64,000 nt of DNA, taken from NCBI GenBank assembly GCA_035550075.1, contig DASZQG010000025.1, positions 24,051 to 88,050 of the forward strand. Direction: 5' to 3'. Positions 27,734-35,650 of the stretch are shown here, in pieces; position 1 is the first letter of the stretch, and each line of letters begins with the position of its first letter. This stretch comes from AWTP1-13 sp035550075. Lineage in GTDB: Bacteria > Pseudomonadota > Alphaproteobacteria > Rhizobiales > Hyphomicrobiaceae. The notes below the pieces were generated by a model. It was given only the letters and a program-made list of their open reading frames with translations, did not search any database and was not told where the DNA came from. The position numbers and the translations under genes were made by a program.

Positions 27734-29113
27734 ATGGCCACCGAAATTCTGATGCCTGCCTTGTCGCCCACCATGGAGGAGGGCAAGCTCGCCAAGTGGC
27801 TCGTGTCGGAGGGGCAATCCATCAAGCCCGGCGATGTCATTGCCGAGATCGAGACCGACAAGGCGACGATGGAGGTCGAGGCGGTCGACGAGGGCAAGGT
27901 GTCGAAGCTGCTGGTGGCTGAGGGCACCGAGGGCGTGAAGGTCAACACGCCGATCGCGCTGCTCGATGGAGCCGGGGCTCCGGCTTCGGCAAAGCCGGCG
28001 GCGGACAAGAAGATTAACGCCAGCCCGCAGCCTGCTGCGGCGAAGGCGCCGCCTGCAGCGGCGAAACCGGCGGCGGCTCCGCCCCCTGCTGCTCCCCGCG
28101 CAACCGAGCCGGAAATGGAAGGGCGCGGCACGGTCAACCAGACCATGCGCGAGGCGTTGCGCGACGCCATGGCCGAGGAGATGCGGCGCGACAAGGACGT
28201 ATTTCTCATGGGCGAAGAGGTCGCCCAGTACCAGGGCGCCTACAAGATCAGCCAGGGCCTGCTGGACGAGTTCGGCCCTAAGCGGGTGATCGATACGCCG
28301 ATCACCGAGCAAGGCTTCGCCGGCATCGGCGTCGGCGCGGCGATGGCCGGCCTCAAGCCAATCGTCGAGTTCATGACGTGGAATTTCGCCATGCAGGCGA
28401 TCGACCAGATCGTCAACTCGGCGGCCAAGACCCTTTACATGTCGGGTGGCCAGATGGGCTGCCCGATCGTGTTTCGCGGACCTAACGGCGCAGCGGCGCG
28501 GGTGGCGGCCCAGCACAGCCAGTGCTACTCGGCCTGGTATGCGCACGTGCCGGGCATGAAGGTGGTGGCGCCGTCGAACCCGGCGGACGCCAAGGGCCTG
28601 CTGAAGGCGGCGATCCGCGATCCGAACCCGGTGCTGGTGCTCGAGAATGAGATTCTCTACGGCAGCTCCGGGCCCGTGCCGAAGGGTGACGACTGGGTCG
28701 TGCCGATCGGCAAGGCGCGCATCGCGCGGCTCGGCAGCCAGGTGACGATCGTCTCCTTCGCGCGCGGCATGGTGTACGCGCTGGACGCCGCCGAGCAGCT
28801 TGCTGCCGACGGCATCGATGCGGAGGTGATCGACCTGCGCTCCCTGCGCCCGCTCGACATCGAAACCATCGTGGAGTCCGTCAAGAAGACCAACCGGCTG
28901 GTGACCGTGGAGGAAGCGTGGCCGGTATGCTCGATCGGCTCGGAAGTCTGCGCGCAGGTGGCGATGCAGGGGTTCGACTATCTCGATGCGCCGCCGGCCA
29001 AGGTGTCCGGCGCGGATGTGCCGATGCCGTACGCGGCCAACCTCGAACGCCTGGCGCTGCCGACCAGCCAGCAGGTGATCGAGGCGGTGAAAAGCGTGAT
29101 GTACGTCGGCTGA
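27734..29113 (+). CDS. pdhB: Pyruvate dehydrogenase E1 component, beta subunit with N-terminal lipoyl domain
   Basis: The 459-aa protein is longer than the usual 325-330 aa E1-beta because it has its own lipoyl domain (residues 1-77; lipoyl Lys43 in ETDKATME), then a flexible Ala/Pro linker (about 80-125), then the E1-beta body (TMREALRDAMAEEM onward, with LMGEEVAQYQGAYK, FRGPNGAAARVAAQHSQ and the C-terminal transketolase domain). Lipoylated E1-beta is known in Alphaproteobacteria. The lipoyl domain differs from that of PdhC at only 4 of 77 positions. Confidence 0.96.
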   Translation: MATEILMPALSPTMEEGKLAKWLVSEGQSIKPGDVIAEIETDKATMEVEAVDEGKVSKLLVAEGTEGVKVNTPIALLDGAGAPASAKPAADKKINASPQPAAAKAPPAAAKPAAAPPPAAPRATEPEMEGRGTVNQTMREALRDAMAEEMRRDKDVFLMGEEVAQYQGAYKISQGLLDEFGPKRVIDTPITEQGFAGIGVGAAMAGLKPIVEFMTWNFAMQAIDQIVNSAAKTLYMSGGQMGCPIVFRGPNGAAARVAAQHSQCYSAWYAHVPGMKVVAPSNPADAKGLLKAAIRDPNPVLVLENEILYGSSGPVPKGDDWVVPIGKARIARLGSQVTIVSFARGMVYALDAAEQLAADGIDAEVIDLRSLRPLDIETIVESVKKTNRLVTVEEAWPVCSIGSEVCAQVAMQGFDYLDAPPAKVSGADVPMPYAANLERLALPTSQQVIEAVKSVMYVG

Positions 29114-29164
29114 CGGCGAGGAGCGCGCACGTGAGCGGAGCCGAAACGAGCCGGAGGCTGTCTC

Positions 29165-29599
29165 ATGGACCATGACACCTTCGCGCTGTCCGGCACTTGT
29201 CATTGCGGCGCCATTCGCGGCACGCTGTACGCGACCAGGCCCGCCGCCGCGCTGCAGGTGCGCGCGTGCCAATGCTCGTTCTGCACGCGCCATGGTGCGA
29301 TGACGATTTCCGATCCTGCGGGCCGCGCGGTCATCGACATCACGCGCGCCGCGCTCGCGCCTTATCAATTCGGCACGCGCACCGGCACCAGCCTGATCTG
29401 CGCCCGCTGCGGGATGTACGCCGGCGTCATCATCGAGGATGGCGGCAAGGTGTGGTCGGCGCTCAACGCGCGCGGCCTCGCCATCCCCGAGTTCAAGGAC
29501 CGGCAGGCCGAACCCGTCGTCTACGAGGGCGAGACGGCCGAACAACGCATGGCGCGCCGCAAAGCCAAGTGGACGCCGACCGAAATCCGATACGCATAG
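29165..29599 (+). CDS. GFA/CENP-V-family zinc protein inside the pdh operon
   Basis: The 144-aa protein has the fold of glutathione-dependent formaldehyde-activating enzymes. Zinc ligands are seen in GTCHCGAIRG, RACQCSFCTRHG and CARCGMYAG. It lies between pdhB (51 bp) and pdhC (13 bp) on the same strand and must be on the same transcript. The family includes proteins proposed to capture small aldehydes via glutathione and others with no known function. A link to aldehyde or acetyl chemistry at the dehydrogenase is only a guess. Confidence 0.85.
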   Translation: MDHDTFALSGTCHCGAIRGTLYATRPAAALQVRACQCSFCTRHGAMTISDPAGRAVIDITRAALAPYQFGTRTGTSLICARCGMYAGVIIEDGGKVWSALNARGLAIPEFKDRQAEPVVYEGETAEQRMARRKAKWTPTEIRYA

Positions 29600-29612
29600 T
29601 GGACGTGCCCCG

Positions 29613-31049
29613 ATGCCCACCGAAATCCTGATGCCCGCTCTGTCGCCGACCATGGAGGAGGGCAAGCTCGCCAAGTGGCTTGTGAAGGAAGGGCAGACCA
29701 TCAAGCCCGGCGACGTTGTGGCCGAGATCGAGACTGACAAGGCAACGATGGAGGTCGAGGCGGTCGACGAGGGCAAGGTCTCGAAGCTGCTGGTGGCTGA
29801 GGGCACCGAGGGCGTGAAGGTGAATACGCCCATCGCCCTGCTGCTCGCAGAAGGCGAAAGCGAGGGCGCTGCACGGCCCGCGCGCGCTCCTGCCGGCCCT
29901 CCGGCCAGAGAAGAATCGGCTCGCCCTCCGGCGGCAGCGGCGCCCGCGCCGCAACCTGCCCGCGCATCCTCCGCCAAGGCCCCCGGCGCCCCTCAGGAGG
30001 CGGTCCGGGCAGGCGCAGGCCTTCGTAGCCCGTCGCCGCAAAAAGCGCCTGGAGAGGGCTCTACGGGCCGCCAGAAGGCCACGCCGCAGCCGGTGGGGCG
30101 GAACGGGCAGGCGCGGGTTTTTGCCTCGCCGCTGGCCCGGCGCATGGCCCTGCAGGCCGGCCTCAGCCTCGGCACGCTCGCGGGCTCCGGCCCGCACGGG
30201 CGCATCGTCAAGCGCGACATCGAGGAGGCACTGGCCGGTGGCGCTCGCCGCGCGCCGGCCCCGGTGAGCACGGCGATGACCGTAACCTCGCCGCCGGTCG
30301 CGACGCTGCAGCCGATGCCGGACGACAAGATCCTCGCGCTCTACGAGAAGGGCTCCTACGAGGTCATCCCGCACGACGGCATGCGCAAGGTTATCGCGCA
30401 GCGCCTCACACTGTCGAAGCAGACGATCCCGCATTTCTATCTCAACGTGGAATGCCGCATCGACGAGCTGCTGCGTGCGCGCGAACGCATGAACAAGGCA
30501 GCGCCGAAGGACGGCCCGCGCGCCTACAAGCTGTCGGTCAACGACTTCGTCATCAAGGCGATGGCGCTGGCGCTGGCGCAGGTGCCCGCGGCCAACGTGA
30601 CGTGGACCGAGGCTGGCACGCTGCGCCACAAATATTCTGACGTTGGCGTAGCGGTGGCCGTCGAGGGCGGACTGTTCACGCCTGTCATTCGTCACGCGGA
30701 ACTGAAATCGCTTTCGGAGATCTCGAACGAGATGAAGGATCTCGCCGAGCGTGCTCGCAAGCGCCGGCTGGCGCCGCACGAATACCAGGGCGGCACCACG
30801 TCGATCTCCAACCTCGGCATGTACGGCATCCAGAGCTTCGATGCGGTCATCAATCCTCCGCACGCCAGCATTCTGGCCGTCGGCATCGGCGAGAAGCGCC
30901 CCGTGGTTGCCGGCGACAAGATCGAGATCGCGACCGTGATGGCGTGCACGCTGTCCTGCGATCACCGGGTGGTGGATGGCGCGGTGGGGGCGGAGCTTTT
31001 GAATGCGTTCAAGACGCTGATCGAGGACCCGGTGCGGATGCTGGTGTGA
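29613..31049 (+). CDS. pdhC: Pyruvate dehydrogenase E2, dihydrolipoyl acetyltransferase
   Basis: The 478-aa E2 has a single lipoyl domain (1-77, Lys43), a long Ala/Pro/Gly-rich linker (about 85-160), a peripheral-subunit-binding domain near 168-205 (FASPLARRMALQAGLSLGTL, then GPHGRIVKRDIEEAL) and the catalytic acetyltransferase domain. The active-site His is in LSCDHRVVDGAVGA near residue 450. It forms the structural core of the complex. The ATG at 29613 lies 13 bp after the GFA gene. The lpd gene follows only after two small lipoprotein genes. Confidence 0.96.
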   Translation: MPTEILMPALSPTMEEGKLAKWLVKEGQTIKPGDVVAEIETDKATMEVEAVDEGKVSKLLVAEGTEGVKVNTPIALLLAEGESEGAARPARAPAGPPAREESARPPAAAAPAPQPARASSAKAPGAPQEAVRAGAGLRSPSPQKAPGEGSTGRQKATPQPVGRNGQARVFASPLARRMALQAGLSLGTLAGSGPHGRIVKRDIEEALAGGARRAPAPVSTAMTVTSPPVATLQPMPDDKILALYEKGSYEVIPHDGMRKVIAQRLTLSKQTIPHFYLNVECRIDELLRARERMNKAAPKDGPRAYKLSVNDFVIKAMALALAQVPAANVTWTEAGTLRHKYSDVGVAVAVEGGLFTPVIRHAELKSLSEISNEMKDLAERARKRRLAPHEYQGGTTSISNLGMYGIQSFDAVINPPHASILAVGIGEKRPVVAGDKIEIATVMACTLSCDHRVVDGAVGAELLNAFKTLIEDPVRMLV

Positions 31050-31283
31050 GACCCGCACGGCGGGGTGACACCTGAGGGACGCGAGTGGCTTGCGCGACTG
31101 CGGTAGGGTGTGTCAACAGCGCCCGTTTCCACGGAAATCGCTGATTCTGCGCGATTGATCCCTGCACAAACAATGTGCCGGTGCTTGCCGGTGGAATATT
31201 TCAGGCCTAAGAATCACTGCGAATCAAAAAGTAAACGCTTTGCGTACACGCACAGGCAGAAGACTTCTCCGGGGGTACGGCTC

Positions 31284-31730
31284 ATGGACTCGATTATTCG
31301 CGCCAGTTCCAAGGCGGCTGTGCTTGCCGTCGGCTTGATGGCCGCGGCATGCAGCGGCAACGGCGACAACTTCTTCACCACCGGCTCGATCGGCGGGGAG
31401 CAGCAGGTGGCGGCCGCACCCGAGCCGAAGGTCGATCCCACGTGCGTAACCCTCACCTCGCGCATCGAAGCGCTGCGCAAGGAAGGTGTTGCCGAGAAGA
31501 TCGAGAAGGCCTCCAACAAGAAATACAAGCTGACGCACGCTGATCTCGGCAAGGCGGACCAGCTCACAAAGGCCAACGCGGAGTTCCAGGCGCACTGCTC
31601 GACCCTCACGCCGGGAACGACGGCGGCGACGCAGCCGGGAGCAGCGCCCGCAGCCGCACCGCCAGCCGCGCCCGCGAAGACGGCGAGCGCCGGATTCGGA
31701 CCTGACGCACTGCCGACGCCCAGTCAGTAA
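31284..31730 (+). CDS. Small secreted lipoprotein, first of a paralogous pair
   Basis: The 148-aa product starts with a signal peptide and a probable lipobox (GLMAAAC, C23). After a linker it has a helical segment between two cysteines, C54 and C105, separated by exactly 50 residues (IEALRKEGVAEKIEKASNKK, then KLTHADLGKADQL). The tail is an Ala/Pro-rich linker. The next lipoprotein gene (31985) has the same C-50-C segment. I do not recognise the family. The gene lies between pdhC and lpd. Confidence 0.78.
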   Translation: MDSIIRASSKAAVLAVGLMAAACSGNGDNFFTTGSIGGEQQVAAAPEPKVDPTCVTLTSRIEALRKEGVAEKIEKASNKKYKLTHADLGKADQLTKANAEFQAHCSTLTPGTTAATQPGAAPAAAPPAAPAKTASAGFGPDALPTPSQ

Positions 31731-31756
31731 CCGCGGGCAGGCTGCCCACGATCGCT

Positions 31757-31792
31757 GGCGCATGCTCCCCGGAGGGCGTGCGCCGGATTTTC
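31757..31792 (+). terminator. Terminator after the first lipoprotein gene
   Basis: A 9-bp stem with one G-U pair, GGCGCATGC with GCGTGCGCC, is followed by GGATTTTCTT. It lies 27 bases after the stop codon. Confidence 0.6.
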
Positions 31793-31984
31793 TTGGGCTC
31801 CCTCCTCTTTGCGCGTTTGTTGGCCCGCGGTAGCACGCGAGCGGAACCTATCGAGCGGTCGAAAAGGGCGTTGCGGGCTTGTTCTGCTGCAATCCGGTCA
31901 CACCTCGCGCCTAGGTGGTTGAAAAACCTACGGCACTGTGCTTCCTAAGCTTTGCAACGAACAGGCGGGAGTAGGGAGGCGTTC

Positions 31985-32287
31985 GTGGCTCGTACCATTT
32001 CCACTGCACTGAGAACTGTCTGCGTTGCTGCGGCGATGGGAGCGCTTGCCGGGTGCGCCGGCGACGGCCCCGGCGGCTACGGCGACCCTGGCGCGATGCC
32101 GCTCGCCTCCGGTCAGAGCTGCGGGTCGATCCGGCAGGAACTCAACCACCTCGACGCCAAAGGAACCCAGGCGAAGGTGGAGGCGGCGTCCGCGGGACGC
32201 AAGCTGTCCCCCGACGCACAGGCCGACGTCGACCGCTACAATATGCTCCTCAACCAGTACCTGGGCGCGCGTTGCCACGTGATGTAG
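31985..32287 (+). CDS. Small secreted lipoprotein, second of a paralogous pair
   Basis: The 100-aa product has a GTG start with GGAGG seven bases before it. The signal peptide ends in a good lipobox, ALAGC (C24). The mature domain runs from C46 to C97, again with 50 residues between, and has IRQELNHLDAKGTQAKVEAA where the first copy has IEALRKEGVAEKIEKA. The protein lacks the Ala/Pro tail of the first copy. A terminator-like hairpin separates it from lpd. Function unknown. Confidence 0.78.
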   Translation: MARTISTALRTVCVAAAMGALAGCAGDGPGGYGDPGAMPLASGQSCGSIRQELNHLDAKGTQAKVEAASAGRKLSPDAQADVDRYNMLLNQYLGARCHVM

Positions 32288-32316
32288 TTTCGCGCACGCT
32301 GCCGAACTCGCACATC

Positions 32317-32353
32317 GCAAGGCCTCGGCCCCGCGCCGGGGCCTTGTGCGTTT
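32317..32353 (+). terminator. Hairpin between lipoprotein gene and lpd
   Basis: GGCCCCG and CGGGGCC pair around a 3-base loop, extended by AAGG/CCTT. The only T-run is a short GTTT a few bases on, so it is a weak intrinsic terminator at best. Confidence 0.45.
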
Positions 32354-32386
32354 GGGACTGCACGCCTGCCTGCGAAAGCATTCATC

Positions 32387-33808
32387 ATGGCTGACCAAAG
32401 CTTTGACGTTGTTGTCATCGGCGCGGGACCCGGCGGCTACGTGACCGCCATCCGGGCGGCGCAGCTCGGGTTCAAGACCGCTATCGTGGAACGCGACTAC
32501 CTGGGCGGCATCTGTCTCAACTGGGGCTGCATCCCAACCAAGGCGCTGCTGCGCTCGGCGGAGATCTACCACTACCTCCAGCATGCCAAGGACTACGGCC
32601 TGTCTGCGGACACGGTCGGTTTCGACGCCGAGGCGATCGTCAAACGGTCGCGCGGGGTGGCGAAGCGGTTGAGCGACGGCGTCGGCTTCCTGATGAAGAA
32701 GAACAAGATCACCGTCATCTGGGGCGAGGCGGCGCTCGAGGCCCCGGGACGCGTGGCGGTGAAGGCCTCGAAAACGGCCGCGCCGAAAGGCGCGCTGGGC
32801 CCCGGCACCTACCAGGTCAAGCACATCATCCTTGCCACGGGCGCACGCCCGCGGGTGCTGCCGGGGCTGGAGCCCGACAAGAAACTGGTCTGGACCTATT
32901 TCGAGGCGATGGTGCCCGATCGCGTGCCGAAGTCGCTGCTGGTGATCGGTTCCGGCGCCATCGGCATCGAGTTTGCCTCGTTCTTCCGTACGCTGGGCAG
33001 CGAGGTGACGGTGGTGGAGGTGCTGCCGCAGATCCTCCCCGCGGAGGACGCCGAGATCGCGGCGTTCGCGCGCAAGGCGTTCGAGCGGCAGGGCATGCGC
33101 ATCATGACCGGCGCCAAAGTGACCTCGCTCGAGAAGCACGCGGACGGCGTTACCGCGAAGGTCGACGATGGAACGGGCAAGACCGTCTCGATCGCGGCAG
33201 AACGCGTGATCTCCGCGGTCGGCGTGGTCGGCAATATCGAGGGGCTTGGCCTGGAAAAGCTTGGCGTGAAGACCGAGCGCGGCAGCGTCGTCACCGACGG
33301 GCTAGGCCGCACCAGCGTGCCCGGCCTCTACGCCATCGGCGATGTCGCAGGTCCGCCCATGCTGGCGCACAAGGCCGAGCACGAGGGCGTGCTGTGCGTG
33401 GAAGCCATCAAGGGTCTCGACGTGCATCCGCTCGACAAGCTGCGCATCCCCGGCTGCACCTATTGCAGCCCGCAGATCGCCAGCGTCGGACTGACTGAGA
33501 AGGCGGCGAAAGACCAGGGCCGCGAAACCAAGGTCGGCCGCTTCCCCTTCATCGGCAACGGCAAGGCCATCGCGCTGGGCGAGGACCAGGGGCTGGTGAA
33601 GACCATCTTCGACGCCGGCACCGGCCAGCTTCTGGGGGCGCACATGGTCGGTGCGGAGGTGACGGAGCTGATCCAGGGATTCGTGATTGCCATGCAACTC
33701 GAAACCACCGAGGAAGACCTGATCCATGCGGTGTTCCCGCACCCGACGCTGAGCGAAACCATGCATGAAAGCGTGTTGGCGGCGTTCGGCCGGGTGATCC
33801 ACGTCTGA
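32387..33808 (+). CDS. lpdA: Dihydrolipoyl dehydrogenase (E3)
   Basis: E3 reoxidises the dihydrolipoyl groups of E2 and passes electrons to NAD. The 473-aa flavoprotein has FAD motif VVIGAGPGGYVTAI, the redox disulfide in GGICLNWGCIPTKALL, the NAD motif VIGSGAIGIEFA, the FAD-closing motif LYAIGDVAGPPMLAHKA and the C-terminal catalytic His-Glu in FPHPTLSETMHE. It probably serves the pyruvate dehydrogenase just upstream. The start has no strong ribosome binding site; ATG at 32387 fits the family. Confidence 0.97.
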   Translation: MADQSFDVVVIGAGPGGYVTAIRAAQLGFKTAIVERDYLGGICLNWGCIPTKALLRSAEIYHYLQHAKDYGLSADTVGFDAEAIVKRSRGVAKRLSDGVGFLMKKNKITVIWGEAALEAPGRVAVKASKTAAPKGALGPGTYQVKHIILATGARPRVLPGLEPDKKLVWTYFEAMVPDRVPKSLLVIGSGAIGIEFASFFRTLGSEVTVVEVLPQILPAEDAEIAAFARKAFERQGMRIMTGAKVTSLEKHADGVTAKVDDGTGKTVSIAAERVISAVGVVGNIEGLGLEKLGVKTERGSVVTDGLGRTSVPGLYAIGDVAGPPMLAHKAEHEGVLCVEAIKGLDVHPLDKLRIPGCTYCSPQIASVGLTEKAAKDQGRETKVGRFPFIGNGKAIALGEDQGLVKTIFDAGTGQLLGAHMVGAEVTELIQGFVIAMQLETTEEDLIHAVFPHPTLSETMHESVLAAFGRVIHV

Positions 33809-33901
33809 CCGGTAACCTCCTTTCGCATCTGCTAAGCGCAGGGTCTCGACGTGAACGGACGAGTCGGTGAGACTTGAACGAGCGGGGGAAGGAGAACCGA
33901 T

Positions 33902-34165
33902 ATGAACCTGAATACGCAGCAGATCATCATCATGGTCATCGTCGGCATCATTGCCGGCTGGCTGGCGAGCCTGATTGTCGGCGGGCCCAGCGGACTTCTC
34001 GCGTACCTGATCACCGGTCTCATCGGCGCATTCGTGGGCGGCTGGGTGTTCAACGCGGCCGGATGGAAGCTCAACCTCGGCAACGATTTCGTCGAATGGA
34101 TCGTTCAGTCGGCGATCGGCGCCATCATCGTCGTCATCCTGGCGCGCCTGATCCTGTTCGCCTGA
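33902..34165 (+). CDS. GlsB/YeaQ/YmgE-family small membrane protein
   Basis: The 87-aa inner membrane protein has three hydrophobic helices with many glycines (IVGIIAGWLASLIVGG, LITGLIGAFVGGWVF, SAIGAIIVVILARLIL), the pattern of the transglycosylase-associated family. Members are often induced by stress; their function is not established. GGAAGGAG precedes the ATG. It is convergent with purB. Confidence 0.88.
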   Translation: MNLNTQQIIIMVIVGIIAGWLASLIVGGPSGLLAYLITGLIGAFVGGWVFNAAGWKLNLGNDFVEWIVQSAIGAIIVVILARLILFA

Positions 34166-34176
34166 CGCCTCAGGCG
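34159..34176. terminator. Palindrome spanning both stop codons of convergent genes
   Basis: CGCCTGA and TCAGGCG pair around CGCC. The TGA of the left gene and the TGA of purB (read on the other strand) are both inside the arms. It is only 4 bp between the genes, so it may act as a short bidirectional transcription stop. No T-run is present. Confidence 0.35.
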
Positions 34177-35477
34177 CCGCCGAACACGCGGCCGAAAATC
34201 GTATCGACGTGCTTGGTGTGGTAGCCGAGGTCGAACAGCGCATCGAGTTCCTGTGCGCTGAGCGCCTTGGCTACATCCTTGTCGGCTTTCAGCAGGGCGA
34301 GGAAATCACCCTTACCTTCCCAGACCGGCATGGCGTTGCGCTGTACGAGGCGATAGGCGTCCTCGCGCGCGACGCCCTTTTGGGTCAGTGCCAGCAGAAC
34401 GCGCTGTGAGTGGACCAGCCCGCCGAGGCGCTCGAGATTGCGCCGCATCCGCTCGGGATAGACGACCAGCTTCTCGATCACGCCGGCCATGCGCGCCAGC
34501 GCAAAGTCGAGGGTGACCGTGGCATCCGGCCCGATCATGCGTTCCACGGAAGAGTGGGAGATGTCGCGCTCATGCCAGAGGGCGACGTTTTCCATGGCCG
34601 GCAGGGCGTAGGCCCGGACCATGCGGGCGAGGCCCGTGATGTTCTCCGTCAGCACGGGGTTGCGCTTGTGCGGCATGGCCGAGGAGCCTTTCTGGCCCTC
34701 GGAGAAGTAGTCCTCCGCTTCGAGTACCTCCGAGCGCTGCAGGTGCCTGATCTCTATGGCAAGACGTTCCAGCGAGGAGGCGATCACGGCCAGCGTGGCG
34801 AAGTAGATGGCGTGGCGATCGCGCGGAATCACCTGAGTGGAGATCGGTTCCGGGGTCAGGCCCATCTTGCCGGCGACGTAGGCCTCAACGCGCGGATCGA
34901 CGTTGGCGAAGGTGCCAACCGCGCCGGAGATGGCGCAGGTCGCAACCTCGGCGCGCGCCCGTTGCAGGCGCTCCCGAGCGCGGGCGAACTCGGCGTAGGC
35001 CTGGGCGAGCTTAAGGCCGAAGGTGGTCGGCTCGGCGTGAATGCCGTGGCTGCGGCCGATGGTCGGCGTCAGCTTGTGCTCGAACGCGCGCTTCTTCAGC
35101 GCGGCGAGCAGGGCGTCGAGGTCTTTGAGGAGCAGATCGGCGGCACGCACGAGCTGCACGTTCAGGCAGGTGTCGAGAACGTCCGAGGAGGTGAGGCCGG
35201 AATGCACGAAGCGCGCCTCTGGCCCCACGTGCTCGGCCAGGTGCGTGAGAAAGGCAATGACGTCGTGCTTCACCTCGCGCTCAATCTCCTCGATGCGCGC
35301 GACATCGAACTTGGCCTTGGAGCCCTTGTCCCAGATGGTTTGTGCGGCGGCCTTGGGGATGATGCCGAGGTCGGCCATGGCTGTCGCCGCGTGCGCCTCG
35401 ATCTCGAACCAGATGCGCAGCCGTGTTTCCGGAGCCCAGATCTGCGCCATCTGGGGGCGGGTGTAGCGGGGAATCAT
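34170..35477 (-). CDS. purB: Adenylosuccinate lyase
   Basis: PurB acts twice in purine synthesis, splitting SAICAR and adenylosuccinate. The 435-aa protein has RYTRPQMAQIWA at the N-terminus, FVHSGLTSSDVLDT with a catalytic Thr-Ser, TIGRSHGIHAEPTTFG with the general-acid His, and the flexible signature loop GSSAMPHKRNPV. The ATG at 35477 fits the conserved start; a longer frame to 35819 overlaps the neighbour's coding strand and is rejected. No adjacent purine genes are present. Confidence 0.97.
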   Translation of the reverse strand: MIPRYTRPQMAQIWAPETRLRIWFEIEAHAATAMADLGIIPKAAAQTIWDKGSKAKFDVARIEEIEREVKHDVIAFLTHLAEHVGPEARFVHSGLTSSDVLDTCLNVQLVRAADLLLKDLDALLAALKKRAFEHKLTPTIGRSHGIHAEPTTFGLKLAQAYAEFARARERLQRARAEVATCAISGAVGTFANVDPRVEAYVAGKMGLTPEPISTQVIPRDRHAIYFATLAVIASSLERLAIEIRHLQRSEVLEAEDYFSEGQKGSSAMPHKRNPVLTENITGLARMVRAYALPAMENVALWHERDISHSSVERMIGPDATVTLDFALARMAGVIEKLVVYPERMRRNLERLGGLVHSQRVLLALTQKGVAREDAYRLVQRNAMPVWEGKGDFLALLKADKDVAKALSAQELDALFDLGYHTKHVDTIFGRVFGGA

Positions 35478-35650
35478 GCGGTCCTCGCCCTGCGTTGGAA
35501 AGGTCGCGTAGCACGGGGCGCTGCTGCGGCAAAGACCCTGCGACGCCGCTGGGGGATGTCTCCTGGGTACAGGTAGGCTAGATATCCATTTCTTGCGGGC
35601 GCGCCCGGCGGCAAGGCGGCGCGAAGCCGGCCAATCCTCAAGGAAGGCGC

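Noticed and set aside
26777..29977. A 1066-codon open frame on the minus strand across pdhA, pdhB and the GFA gene
   Set aside because: It is an antisense shadow of strongly conserved plus-strand genes in GC-rich DNA; the translated sequence is Arg/His/Ala-rich and matches no family.
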